Part shown: positions 49,401 through 64,000 of the stretch, in pieces
Layout of the letters: every line of letters begins with the position of its first letter
Position numbering within the stretch: the stretch's first letter is position 1
Assembly (NCBI GenBank): GCA_018697195.1
Contig: JAGMWU010000039.1
Coordinates: 124,001 to 188,000, forward strand
Reading direction: 5' to 3'
Origin: Certhia americana
Taxonomy: Eukaryota > Chordata > Aves > Passeriformes > Certhiidae
Length of the DNA: 64,000 nt
Program-made: the position numbers and the translations under genes
The notes under the pieces: model-generated
Databases searched by the model: none
What the model saw: the letters and a program-made list of their open reading frames with translations, nothing else
What the model was told of the DNA's origin: nothing

Positions 49401-51960
49401 GCTCTAACTAAACACTGTATGAGAACTCTCATATACAGCCATTTCCACTTTGCAGGTTTTTTGCCATGGGGATGACATTTCATAAACATTGCTCTGCATG
49501 CAAATAAAGCAATCAAGGAAAATAATACGGAAAAACATAATACGTGAAAAATAACTAGATGTCACAAGAAAAGGAACGCTCTCTAACTAAGCCAACCTGA
49601 CACACTTCCTATAAAGATCCACTTGGTAATAGTAGATTACTAATTGAACATACTGCCTATGTCTTAGTTCAAGTGAGGCTACTTTGACTCACCATGCTAC
49701 CCATAAAACTGGTTAACAGTTCCAGACGTGTTAGCAACGATTTGTTACAGTGGGTGCCAAGATGGAAAATGGAAAGGAGTTACCAACCCAAATAACAAAC
49801 AATACAATTCAAAAACAATTATGAGCTCACCAGGGAGCTGAAAATCTGTTCCAAATGCTGCTTTAACTGCCTGTTGTATATATACTTAATTATTGGGGTT
49901 TTTTTCCCAAATTATGCTCTGCAAGCCCATGGCAACACAGGCTGCATAACAATTTCATGGAACACTAAAAATGCAACTTTATAAGGTTAAGTCCTACAAA
50001 TTTGACAATGAGAAGTGACCTGCAAGAAATTTTCAGTGTTAACTGATTTTCCTTATCCAAACTCTACAGAACTCTGAGAACTCTGCAAATTCAAAGTTGA
50101 GAAACCTTTTCTAAATAATGCAATGCACAAGTTAAAGAAATTGGAAGCTGAAAATTTCAACTTCTATGACTTGGTGCTTAGTTTGCCATGGAAATCTTCT
50201 TTGTTATCTTATCCTTCTGAGATCTTTTCTTATTTTTGACTTATTGTTGCCAATAAGCAGAATGAAGTAACTTATGCCCAGCTCTTCACTGCTTCTACTT
50301 CTTCAGATTTTAGTGTTATCCATGCCTAAAACAGGAGTTAAGTATTACTGCCCTATAACAAAACTTCCTGTGTGAACATACTTTGAATTGTTCAGGTAGT
50401 TTTTGATGATAAAGTGATCAAAATGTGACAGTTTTAGGGCAGGTGATTATAGGAAAGAGTGAAAAATTAGCAAGGGAAAACCAATTGAAGATTGTATTGA
50501 AATGAGTTTCCCATCTTTAAGAATGTCTTTTTATCAATTTTCCACAATTGTTCTCTCAAAGCATCTTCAGAATCATAAGCAATAAAAAGATGAATGCTTC
50601 TGTTTCACATCAATGAAGCAAAAGGTTTTATGCAGCCTTTATGCTAAACTAAGAGTACACACAGCATTTAAAACTTTTAGATACTCATAGTATAGAAGAT
50701 TTTGATGTCTAATTTGCAATGGATTGGTTTCAGAACTGTCAAACTACAGTAGAAAGAGTTACAGCCAAAATAATTTTAATCTAGATTCAGTATTTGTAAT
50801 CCCACTATATAAAGCTTGACATAGAGAGCCCAAACTTTGCTCAATGGCATAGCAAACATTATGACACACAACTGAAATTCATAGTTACAGGTACCCAAAT
50901 TAATTAATTTATAAAGTGATCAAGTGTAGCTGTGGCAGTTATGATTTGTGCTATTAATTTTAAGAAAGGAACAAAGGTCCAGAACACAAAATCTCTTCTG
51001 GACTCTAATTAAAAAATGTATCCTTTAAGAGGAATCGAACACAAACTAGTTTCTTGTCCCAAAAACTGCATCCTTACAAGAAAAAGAAGGAAAACCCAAA
51101 CCTAAAGCATTAGTTTTTATGTGTGGAGAGGCAGGAGCAATGCATTAGAAATTTCACTAATATAAATAACTGCTTAGAATTTCAAGTCAAATTTGAAGTG
51201 TATTAATAAAGCAATGTGTAAAATTTAACAGTATAGGAGTTTACAGCTCTTTCTCTATTGTCCATGATCCAGAATAGCTGGAGAATTTATGTTTTAGGAC
51301 AATCAGTCTGACACCTTTCGGAAGTATTACTTCAAAAAAACCCAAAGGGATTTAGAAGATAAAGGATTTGCCATAAACAAGTAAGTAAATCAATTTAATT
51401 TTATAATAACATCATGGAACAGATTAAAGCCTAAAAAGATAAATATAGACACAAGATAAATGGTATCAATTTGTAAGAAAGGATAAGAATGCATCTAAGG
51501 GAGATAATCAGAAGCTAGTCTCTAATGGAGAAGTGGAATCATGGAAACAGACCTCCAGGTGACTGATCACCATGTAAGTGATGTGTTTGTAACTGAAATA
51601 TGGCATCAAGAAAGAGAAGTGCAGTTTGGGATTAATGCATGGAGATATTAAGTGCCACAGGGTAAAGATTTAACTTGTGACTGTAGTGTGATTATATGGG
51701 AAATAATTGCATTCAGACTGCACAACAGTGATTTAAAACATTCAGTTTTGGTAGCATACAGTTTAGGGAGTGAACAAGCCCATTTCTTGAGAGGCCCTTC
51801 AACAGTAAAAGTAATTGCTTCAGAAATCATACAGGAAAAAAATTAATCCTATTAAAATATATTAGTTTAAAACTCTCCATGTAAAATTAACGCATTCCTG
51901 ATCAGCTCTGTTTTGTACATGTAGGAACTGTCTCTGTTCTAATGACAAAAAGGATCTAAA
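43431..51960. other. EDNRA distal 3' UTR and/or intergenic DNA, no gene recognised
   Basis: AT-rich throughout, with only short chance ORFs. A 16-bp perfect palindrome of alternating AT-rich sequence lies at 48323-48338. The boundary between a long 3' UTR and intergenic DNA cannot be placed. Confidence 0.5.
46382..46387 (+). terminator. EDNRA: Candidate distal EDNRA poly(A) signal AATAAA
   Basis: AATAAA 3.7 kb after the stop. It would give a 3' UTR somewhat longer than the mammalian one as I recall it. Another AATAAA at 47636-47641 lies in a similar context. Low certainty. Confidence 0.25.
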
Positions 51961-51964
51961 AACC

Positions 51965-52165
51965 TAAAGCAGCTATTCTGGGTCAGACCTTCCTGTCACC
52001 CATGAAGATCCAAAGCAGACACCTAGGAAAGGGTGTAAGGAGAGTATAAGGATACAACACTTCCCTGGCAGAGTGCCTAAGCCTTCACTAAACTGAGGTG
52101 AGAATTGGCACATTTTGGGTAAATGATGGGTATTCCTCCATGAATTTATTGTCTGGGCGTAAGTA
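51965..52165. repeat. Probable ancient amniote interspersed repeat
   Basis: Contains TATTCTGGGTCAGACC near 51973, CCTGTCACCC, and CTCCATGAATTTATTGTC at about 52136. These words in this order resemble the widespread reptile/amniote repeat with GGGTCAGACC ... CCTCCATGAATTTATC that I recall from turtle and crocodile sequence (a CR1-like 3' end read in reverse). The copy is strongly diverged; family and edges are uncertain. Confidence 0.4.
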
Positions 52166-55100
52166 ATGATGTTCTCTCTCTAGCAAAGCTCACACTGAAA
52201 TGGAATTAATTGCTGGTTTACATGATAAACTGTATTCTTGGAGGTTGGTGGAAGCTTTGCCTGAGTAAGCAAGATCACAAAAGACCACAAAATTAGAAGG
52301 TGAGTCAATGTCTTCTTTTAGATATTGTCAGAGTGCCTTTCAGAACTGAGTTAACCATTTCAAATTTGTTTTCTGAATTATGTGTATGCAACTTCCAGCC
52401 AAATCCACAGGAGTGCTCACATGCACCTGGGAATTCTGGCTCAGAAAACGGGACCAAGCTCGTGATAATGATCCCCTGCTGCATAAATGATCGATGTGTA
52501 TTGATGTATAAACACTCTATAAATTAACTGAAACCATCAGGTTCAGTGTTCCTGCCCACAACTGGAGTAGCAGCTGTAGCACTGACTAGGAGTCTGAGGT
52601 GACTAATGGGAATCTTTTTGCTGTAGTTCTTTCTTTGTCACCTCCTGTAAATTTCTTCCTCTGTGTTTAAATACTTTGTAGTTGGAAGTATTTTCATTTG
52701 GTTGTAGGTACATATAAATATGGCTTCATGTCTGGCAAAATCAAATATCCTTGCATTAGAATAAACACATCTAATTTATAAAACAGTGTTAGGAATCATA
52801 TTGGTGGTAAGAGAAGAGCAAAAAGCTAAAGCAGTGTAAAACACAGAACTGCATTTCTTGTATTTGTAAGAAATCCAAGGAAAAGTATTGCTGGGTTCAT
52901 TCAGAGGCTAGCTCCTATATTGTACACATTTTGGAATCCTGTAGTGAAATCTCTCTTTGGGAATTGCACTACTCTTCTGTCCAGCACTCAAAGTTTATTA
53001 AAGTTTTGTGGGAAAAAAGCTGTTTGGCAGCATCCCAGTCCATAAGGGTCTGAGAATGATGTGCCAGAAAGACTCGAGAGGCCTAAAAAGCCACTTTGAA
53101 ATATGGAAAAGTTCCTTCTTTTTTTTTTTCCAGGGGCCAGTTCAGGGGGTTTCAGTCTGTTTTATGGATTTTTCTAGGCTGTAGTGCAGAAAAATAAGCC
53201 TCTAAAATTAGCATGATTAAACAAAAATTCTGTTTTAGAACAAAAATATTTCGGTTTATAGTTTTTACTGATTATTGAAAAAAAAAATTTTTTTTCCATT
53301 AATACTTGTCTAGCTATCTGTAGATATTTAGAAATGTATTTAGTTTGAAGACTTTCTTTCAGTCACACCACTGTTTACATGTTGGCAGGAATTAAAATCC
53401 ATTTGCATCTCCAACTCAGTATTTCTTTATAGCAACATTTCTCAACAAGTGAAAACTGTCTTTACAATTTTGTGCCACAATGACTGCCTAGTCACAGACA
53501 CAAGCTGTTACAAATATGTTTGCTAAACATATCCTTGCAAGAATAAAAGCACAAGCATTAATGTATTCTGGAAAGAAAAGTCTATTTATTTTTCTTCTCC
53601 TTTTTAGTTGTCTTTTCATTCATTTAACTGACATCATCTCAGAGCATTTGAGTTTAAATTACTATAAAATTGCTTTTTAATTAAGTTGTTTTAAAGTACT
53701 GAGGCAGGCATTGATTTGGTGGGAATAGCAGTTTTGAGAAATCAGAGCAGAAATGCAGGATAATGTAGTTTTAGGTAGTGGGTACTATACAGGAAACTTC
53801 TCCAAAAAATCTTCTTCCATTAATACTTGGAGCCCTATTCTAATTTAATGAACATCACAAGGAGTTTTCCCTTAGCCTTCTGGAGAAAAAGATCAGGCTC
53901 AGAATATGTTTCTTGTCTGTTCTTTTTAAAGACTGACCACAAGCCTGGAGAGAACCAGAGAAGAAACAAGGCAAGACAGAAAGGGAGGAAGAGTCTGGTC
54001 TTTCTATATTTGACAGATTTCTATGGGTGAACCTGGGACAGATCTGTAAGAAGACAAAGCACTGCACAGCCAAGTACCACACCATCTGATTGTCATCTGC
54101 ATAATTGAATCCAGAGTTTAGGGTATTTATACAGAGCATGGAGGACATTTTTTACATTTGGTGCACCCACAAAGTCATCATGTGATACAGAGAGCAGACT
54201 AATATAAGCAGGCACTCACTGAAGAGCACTAGGTTCTAGTCCCAGCTCCTGCAACTATTTTTGTACTTCTCCAGAACTGAATATTTCTCTATTTTCTGTA
54301 AAACTTGAAAATAATTCCTCTTTTTCACCAATAGTGCCATAACTGCATGACTGAAACACTGACAGTAAATAGTGAATATTTTCTTTGGAAAGTGGAATTG
54401 AAGAGGAGAAGAGAATCCTTCCTACATTCCACAACATTTTCTGTCTGCTGACTAAAGCATGGTCCAAAGGACGGGTTGCATCCTTTGAGACAGACAAGGG
54501 AATTGAACCTGGACCTCATCCACGTTTCTGTCTGTGCTAAGCACAGAGCTACAGTCTGAAGGGAAATATTTTTCCACTGTGGGACCAGCATTTTTAGAGC
54601 TCACCTACTGGATTGAACTCTCCAGGGAGACATGCAGAGGAATACCTCATTTCTGGACACCTACTGGGCATTAGCCTGAGTAAATTACAAAGCTGCTCAG
54701 TCCTATTAGGACTTAAGAACCTTTGAAAGCATGAATGAGCACTTCTGGAGTACAAAATGCACCTCATAATAAAAAAAGCCGGTGCTTCCACTCAGCCTTA
54801 TGAACCTCCAGGGTTCCACGGCAGATGTGTAAACATTTTTAGGACTGCAATTTTGACCCAGGGCATCTAAATTCCACCTGACTTAAGCATGAGTTGTTTA
54901 TGTCCTTTTCTGGGCTTCATCCCAGATTACAATCCACAGCTCAGAAATAATCATAATATCTGCATAATGCTGATTTTCAGAATTATTTATAAATATTAAG
55001 TAATTAATCTTCATATTGCCTCTGGGCAAGTATTTCCATTTTACATACACAAAAAATGGTGATAAATAGCCATAGGCCACAACAGAGTCAGTATCAGAAT

Positions 55101-57340
55101 GAGAATGGAGAAATTCCTGGCTATCAGACTAGAACTCAGTTCATGGCTCTCAGAAGGAGAAAAAAATTGCTCTTCAGAAAGAATAGTTGTGCTGTTGACA
55201 GGTTTTAATTGACCAAGGCCTTTTTCTTTTGAAGTGGTTTATGTTGTAGATTGGGGATCTTTCAGAGTACATACAAAACTTTGCAGTACTACTTTTCAGT
55301 TCCAGAAGACTATTAGCAACACTGACGGCTAAAGAATTGAGAAAATATGACCAAAACTTACTTTCAGTAAAACTCAGTTTTTGTCTGGAGTTAGAAAGGA
55401 ATGACTATTTTTAGAAAGAAGGACTATTTTTAATATTATGCCAGCCTGATGCAACAGTTAGACAATCACTCAAATAAAGAAAAGGCTTATCAAATCACTT
55501 AATCACTACCCACTGGAAGCAATATCTGCACTACACTGACATTGAAGTATTTTAGGAATCTTTAACATTTTATGCTCCTGCTTTGTTTTTTATGATGGCA
55601 AATCCAGAAGAAAATTAATAGGAGGTTTCGTTCTCCTTTTGTTGCTGAAGGAATTCTAAAATTATGGGAGCCTGCAAAAACTGTGGCTGGCATGAAAGGA
55701 CTGTCAGCTGCCAAGGCCTTCACATCACATTCTAGGTTTGAACAGTTCAAAAAGACCCTTCCCTAAGTTGTCTTGCACATCTGATCAATCTACTTTCTGC
55801 ACACACAACTTAAGAGTGCGTTGGTCACTGTAAAGTTGCAAGTGAGGGGAAAATTCGTACACAGGAAACCATTTCTAGGCTAAACTATCAAAACTCATAA
55901 AAGTCAGTACTACTGAAATGACAAACCATGAGCTTTAGCATCAAATATTTCCACTGTATCACATCTTGATAAATGTATGTTGTTTTACATCCAGTAATAC
56001 AATATAGCAGTTTAAATCCACAAATCTTAACTACCACACATTAGTAGCAGCAAATCTGTTTCCCTCATAAAATGATTTTAAACACTTTAACCATAAACAA
56101 AATACCAAACCTTTATCAGCTGATAAAACTGCCCTGGAACAACTGAAACTGTTTATTGCCCATGTGATATATACAGGAGATTTTAGCACAGAGACCACAC
56201 CTTCCAACAAAATTTTCCAGCTGTAGAAGTTTTAATATTAGATATTGAATAAACTTAATATGGTCGTGGCTGTGACACTCCTTAGGGAAACTCTCACTTC
56301 AGGTATGCCAGCTAAGGATAGTTTCATGATAGGAAAATTTCCCTATCATTCAACCACCCCATGCCTTTTCTTACAAAAACTTGTGTCTTTGAAACCTCCA
56401 AATGAGAAAACTAAGGGGATTATGTTTACATCACACTTAAGAATTTTGAAATTTCAGTTTCTTAAGTACCGGGGCTTCAATTTTAAGCCGACAGCACATC
56501 CTAGTGGGTACTCACACTGTTCCATGGCTTTTAAACTGTACTTCAAACACAGCTGCATAAATACTCTTGTGGAATCCTTCAGTGCATGCACTTTTCTTCC
56601 TTCCCTATACAGAATGATAAAGAATGAAGTTAGGAATTTGGAAGTATGTGCCAATTAATAGAACTGATATAATTCAGGAACACAGAAGAGTTTACAATTG
56701 GTACCATACATCTTTTAAGCAAAAACGTGCTTCTGAATATGCATAAGTTTAACCAATTTTAGGCAGAACATGCAATGAATGGTAATGTAGTTTGTTTGTT
56801 TTTTTATTTGCCAGTAGGAAAAATCAACTTCAGTTTCATCAGGGCAACTTTACCTAGGAAATATGAGCTTAGTAATATGCACATATTATTAGGTACTAGG
56901 CTAATCAATAAAACGATATATTTACTCATCAAATATGCATCTATTACAGCATTTTAATTAGTGGCTTTGCCAGTCAAGCATGCAGCACAATCAGAGAGCT
57001 GACTGTTGAAGCAGACAAAAATCAAGACAAAATGGAAAGCAAATGCTGTTTAACTCTGTCACATTTTACAGCAGTCCCATTTAGAGATTTTTAAATGGCT
57101 TCATATGGGAAAGGTTGTGAAGTAGGAGATACACACATGGAAAATCTTCAGCATATTTTCTCCCAGGTAAATTCACAATTTTGCACAGCTGCAAAACCTT
57201 TCAGCGTATTTCTCACTCTCTGGTATTGTCATATTTGTAACATATTTTCCACAGGAAAGAGGAGGAGACGTGTCTCTTAAAGAAGCGGGCCTGTGAATGG
57301 AGTGCTGTGTCCTTAACAGGCTCCATAAGCTGAATTTTGG
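52166..57340. other. Intergenic DNA, no gene recognised
   Basis: AT-rich. It contains a small A10T8 palindromic run at 53278-53295 and a 20-bp imperfect tandem duplication at 55391-55430. No coding or RNA gene was recognised. Confidence 0.55.
55391..55430. repeat. 20-bp imperfect tandem duplication
   Basis: TTAGAAAGGAATGACTATTT at 55391-55410, followed by TTAGAAAGAAGGACTATTTT at 55411-55430; a few mismatches. Confidence 0.8.
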
Positions 57341-57389
57341 TGAAAGGGGGTTTGGGGGGACATCTTATGAGGAGCACCCAAGAACTCCA

Positions 57390-57735
57390 TGATTGTTTTG
57401 TCTGGAGAAACAAAGGCCGAAGCATGACCCCCTTAATCTCTAAAGATTCCTAAAGAGGGGAAGTAGAAGGGGAGGCGTTGATTTATTCTTCCTGGCATCC
57501 AGTGATAGGGCAACTGGGAATGGTTCAAAGCTGCATCAGGGCAGGTTTAGACAGGCAACAGGAAGCATTTTTTACTCAGAGTGGAGTGAAACACTGGAAC
57601 AGGATTCACGGTCAGTTGGTTGATGCCCCAGGCCTGTCATTGCTTCAGAAGTGTCTGGACAAGGCCTTTAATAACATACTTTAACTTTTGGTCAGCACTG
57701 AAGTTGTCAAAGAGATGATCGTTGTAGGTTCCTCC
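57390..57735 (+). mobile_element. CR1 LINE 3'-end fragment, + orientation
   Basis: The frame at 57478-57684 encodes the end of the CR1 ORF2 protein (AFFTQSGVKHWNRI, VDAPGLSLLQKCLDKAFNN). The 3' UTR word GATGATCGTTGTAGGTTCC follows, where CR1 copies normally end. The wording differs from the intron 2 copy, so it is probably another CR1 subfamily. The left edge is approximate; diverged CR1 sequence may extend to about 57340. It is truncated and interrupted. Confidence 0.85.
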
Positions 57736-57826
57736 TTCCCTTCCCTTCCCTTCCCTTCCCTTCCCTTCCCTTCCCTTCCCTTCCCTTCCCTTCCCTTCCC
57801 TTCCCTTCCCTTCCCTTCCCTTCCTC
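57729..57826. repeat. (TTCCC)17 microsatellite joined to the CR1 3' end
   Basis: Pure pyrimidine run of 98 nt: TTCCTCC, then 17 perfect TTCCC units at 57736-57820, then TTCCTC. It starts exactly at the CR1 terminal word GGTTCCTTCC. The glycine/arginine/glutamate-rich minus-strand frame over it is an artefact. Confidence 0.97.
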
Positions 57827-58675
57827 ATTTGCCCTCTGTAATAATCAGCAGGAAGATCACTTCTGCACCAGACTCTGATACCATGAAGGAAGAAAGGCAG
57901 TGAGTGACCTTTCCATACTTGGGCTCACGTATTTCTTTCATATTTCTATCATGAATCAGTTTCAGTTGTTCCAGGGCAATTTTATCACCTGATAAATGTT
58001 TGGCATTTTGTTGATGGTTAAAGTGTTTAAAACCATTATATGAGAGAAACAGATTTTCTGCTACTAATACGTGGTTTTCTAAAGGCTCGAAAATCAGAGG
58101 TCAGTTAAAAGGATCCCCCTATTTTAGTTCCTGGTTTTCTGCTGCCTGACTCACGTTCGATGTTTTACTGCCAGAGCTAACGTCTTAATTTGGCTGAGAG
58201 GAAAAGCTGCCCAGAAATAATCCCTGTGCCCCACCTACAGGCGAATCCATCATTCCTGTAACGCTGAGAAGGGGAGTGAAAGAAAGGAGAGGCTCCAGCA
58301 CTCTCAGCTTTGTTAGCAAACCCATCTGGGCACATAAACTGTGTACATACAGTGTGTTTGAAAGCTGTAGTTGCAAGGCGAGAGATAACAGGAGGGGTTT
58401 TTTTGTCAGTCCCCAAACATTTCCTAAATGAGCATTGACAGCAGGTACAGCCTAAGCAACAATACTGCCCACTTCTCTACCAGGACAGATTGTTTTCTGG
58501 AATAAATTCCATACCAGATTTCAGGAATCCTTGCTGTAAATAAAACAGTTAACATAAAGAATTATCAGTAAAAATCTCTTAACTTCTCAACAGAAGGACA
58601 CATAATAGGTAGAGGAGAAAAGGTGCTAATCAGGTAATACTATTTGCTATAAATAAATATATTTTTATGCTTAAT

Positions 58676-58725
58676 GAAAGAATGTTTAGTCGGAAGGGAC
58701 CTCTGGTGACGGTCCACATAGTTTT
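58676..58725 (-). mobile_element. Possible short CR1 3'-end scrap, antisense
   Basis: TCGGAAGGGACCTCTGGTGA resembles the reverse of the CR1 terminus (TGGAAGGGACCTCTGGAGATC). Only about 40-50 bp are similar, so chance or extreme decay cannot be separated. Confidence 0.35.
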
Positions 58726-59722
58726 CTTTCTTCACAGATGGTGGGGTATGGGAGGGATTTCTTTCTATAATCTTTGTCAAGAGATGAAAAATTGCATTGT
58801 AGAGGTGTGGAGCAGCAACTTTTTCCACCATATTATTATGGCAGCAATTTTATTCCCATGAATGCCCTAATCCGAATGGTTAAGGTTTGAAGGGAGGTAG
58901 CTGAAAAGTCCCCAGCTAATTAACATGCACAAATCTGAGTGACCAAAAAAAACCCAAAGAAGCTGCATCTAAAGTTACCACCCAAACTGCATACAGATGC
59001 TTCTAGATCCAAAACCCACTCTCTTCCATGATCAGCCCCCAAAAGAAAGAAGGAAGGAATCAGAATGTGGTGGCAGCATTTCAATAACAAAGATCAATTT
59101 CTTATAACTGGTGACAGCCTTCTGACAGAGAAATAATGATGGAAATGAAAAGAAAAATTAAATTGAGTTTTTAACTCTCATTAAGTTTTAATAAAATGAA
59201 ATAGAAACGCTCTGGAAAAGTTTGTGGTGCGAGTAAGCAGCAGAGAGGACAGTGGACTGATCAGGTATTTGCTGTTGGATGTGATATCAAATTGCTAACA
59301 GTAAAACCACCATAACTGAGGGGAAATCTGTGATTTTTCACTGTATGAGAATTTGAATTTAATCCTTACTGTCCAACCCAAAGGGAAATTATGATCAGGC
59401 AAGAGGGACAGCCTGGTTATCACCATGCATCTGCACTTGCATAACACAAAGCAAGAACAAAAAAATGATGAAACCTATGAAACAAATGGCATACAAATAA
59501 AAATATAATTCATGAATAATAAATACCACATAATTTTTCACAATTATAAAATTGTCTATTTTCTTTGCCACTTTCAGAAATTTTTTTATAGGGCTCCATA
59601 TGCTAAGGTATAATCCCAGTTTATTATATTTAGATACAACTCTCCTTTAAATAAATTTGAAATTCACGAGAGCAAAATGTACATAATGACTGACATCAGC
59701 AATAATTCACATCAGTCTTCCC

Positions 59723-59787
59723 AGAAGCAGGGAATGCTGCTAGAAGCAGGGAATGCTACTAGATAACAGCTAGTACTGCTGTTATCT
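59723..59787. repeat. 19-bp direct repeat followed by a 9-bp-stem inverted repeat
   Basis: AGAAGCAGGGAATGCTGCT at 59723-59741 and AGAAGCAGGGAATGCTACT at 59742-59760 (one mismatch). Immediately after come AGATAACAG at 59761-59769 and its exact reverse complement CTGTTATCT at 59779-59787 around a 9-nt loop. Confidence 0.85.
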
Positions 59788-60784
59788 GCAAGTTCTGGAG
59801 AGCTTTTTTACTCTTTCTCTAGCATTAGAAGTCCTAATACTTAGTGAAGGTCGATTTGGTTTTTACCAATATTTCACAAGTAGCTTCTCACTGAAAAGCA
59901 GGAAGAAAATGTGTGTTCTGGAGATGGAATTAGTGCCTCACAGCGCTGCTGGCTCACTGACAACCCAACAATGCTTGGCAAACTGGCCCCTTCCTTTAGA
60001 TGCCCATCACAGAAGTAACAGATCCTATTCCTCACTACCTCTTCATTCATGGGGGTTCTTCCAGCACGTTTCAGTGACGCCTAAAATCTGCGGTAAGTAA
60101 AATCTGCACTTGCTTCCTTGCAAGAATTCGGAGCTGCAGTTCCTTGGCCATTTGGCAGCGTTATCACCTGGCCGTCCTAACTTAGTTCCTCACCTGAGGG
60201 CTTGTGTTTGCCACTGACTGCTGGAAATTTAGCAGCTCTTACACAGCGCTCCCAAAACACGAAAACAAACGCTCAGCAAGCAGCTGAAGTTTAACACCTT
60301 TTTGGCTTTATTGCTACGCCCGCTGGAGTCTTCACGCCTCGGCTGTGTGGCAATCCACAGCCGGCACGGTGAGGCGCGGCTCTGCCGGGCACGGCTCAGC
60401 GCGGGCGGCTCCCAGCGGTGGTGTTTGAGGGCCGGGGCCGTGCCGAGCGGCGCAGTTAGTTACAGCAGAGCAGTTAGAGCAGAGCAGCGGCTCCGCTTTG
60501 CCTGGCAGCATTCCCATTCCCATCACATTCCTCAGCTCCGGCAGCCCCGGGAACGCGGCACAGCCCACTGCCGGCGGCGGGGGGAGCGCGGCTGGAACAC
60601 ACCAACCCTCGCAGAGCTGGGGGGGGAGACACGGCTGGCTGCCCCCGGTGGGCGGGGCAGCGGTGATGGGCAGGGCGAGGAGCCAATCAGAGAGGCCGGC
60701 GGGGCGGGGCGGGGCAGCCGGAAGCGGTGCCGGGCGGAAGCGCCGCGGGGGAGTGAGCGGGGCTGGGCTGGGAGCGCCGGGGCG

Positions 60785-60856
60785 GGCCGGGATACGGAGC
60801 GCGGCCGGGAGACGGAGCACGGCCGGGAGACGGAGCACGGCCGGGAGACGGAGCTG
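60785..60856 (+). repeat. TMEM184C: Four tandem 18-bp GC-rich units in the TMEM184C leader
   Basis: Units at 60785-60802 (diverged), 60803-60820, 60821-60838 and 60839-60856 (last two bases differ). The core unit is GGCCGGGAGACGGAGCAC. The array lies 85 bp before the start codon. Confidence 0.95.
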
Positions 60857-60877
60857 AGGCGGCGGCCCCGCCGGTGA

Positions 60878-64000
<3,123 letters not shown>

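Larger units (their letters stand above)
57827..60330. other. Intergenic DNA between EDNRA and TMEM184C, no gene recognised
   Basis: Mostly AT-rich. It contains a possible CR1 scrap at 58676-58725 and a duplication plus hairpin at 59723-59787. GC content rises from about 60100 toward the TMEM184C island. Confidence 0.55.

Noticed and set aside
57637..57903. Gly-Lys-Arg-Glu or Ser-Leu-Pro-Phe repeat proteins
   Set aside because: Translations of the (TTCCC)n microsatellite.
60302..60877. 191-codon plus-strand frame upstream of TMEM184C
   Set aside because: Composition artefact containing the 18-bp repeat; it ends before the real start codon and has no homology that I recognise.

Overview
This is vertebrate nuclear DNA, almost certainly from a bird. 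The genes have multiple exons with GT-AG introns. The background is AT-rich, with two sharp CpG islands. The recognisable dispersed repeats are CR1 LINE fragments, several ending in the avian-type ATTCTGTG octamer tail. There is one 33-base run of N at 24638-24670.

Two protein-coding genes lie on the + strand. The first is EDNRA, the endothelin type A receptor. It has a non-coding first exon in a CpG island (about 11.8-12.4 kb) and seven coding exons between 15084 and 42677. These join in frame to 421 codons plus a stop. All splice phases agree, and every hallmark of a class A G-protein-coupled receptor is present. The second is TMEM184C. It starts at 60941 inside a second CpG island (about 60.33-61.12 kb), and its first four coding exons (143 codons) run off the right edge. 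EDNRA followed by TMEM184C on the same strand matches the order I know from human chromosome 4q31, which supports both calls.

Layout: 1-11.8 kb is upstream intergenic DNA with no gene seen, one antisense CR1 3' end and simple repeats. 11.8-42.7 kb is EDNRA. Its 13.6 kb intron 2 holds a 2.2 kb decayed CR1 LINE with recognisable reverse-transcriptase pieces, a second CR1 tail and the assembly gap. 42.7-60.3 kb holds the EDNRA 3' UTR and about 14-17 kb of intergenic DNA with an older repeat, a CR1 tail that runs into a (TTCCC)17 microsatellite, and small duplications. 60.3-64 kb is the TMEM184C promoter and 5' half; its intron 1 carries two CR1 3' ends in head-on inverted orientation.

The two genes are not functionally coupled as an operon would be. 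EDNRA is a peptide-hormone receptor at the plasma membrane, and TMEM184C is a broadly expressed multi-pass membrane protein with a TATA-less promoter. I found no tRNA, rRNA, CRISPR array, phage or self-contained novel system. The items most worth checking are the splice-spanning upstream ORF of EDNRA, the inverted CR1 pair in TMEM184C intron 1, the 18-bp tandem repeat in the TMEM184C leader, the CR1-seeded microsatellite, a GATA-motif cluster upstream of EDNRA and the suspect sequence at the gap. Exon boundaries come from reading frame, homology recall and splice consensus only; no transcript data were available.
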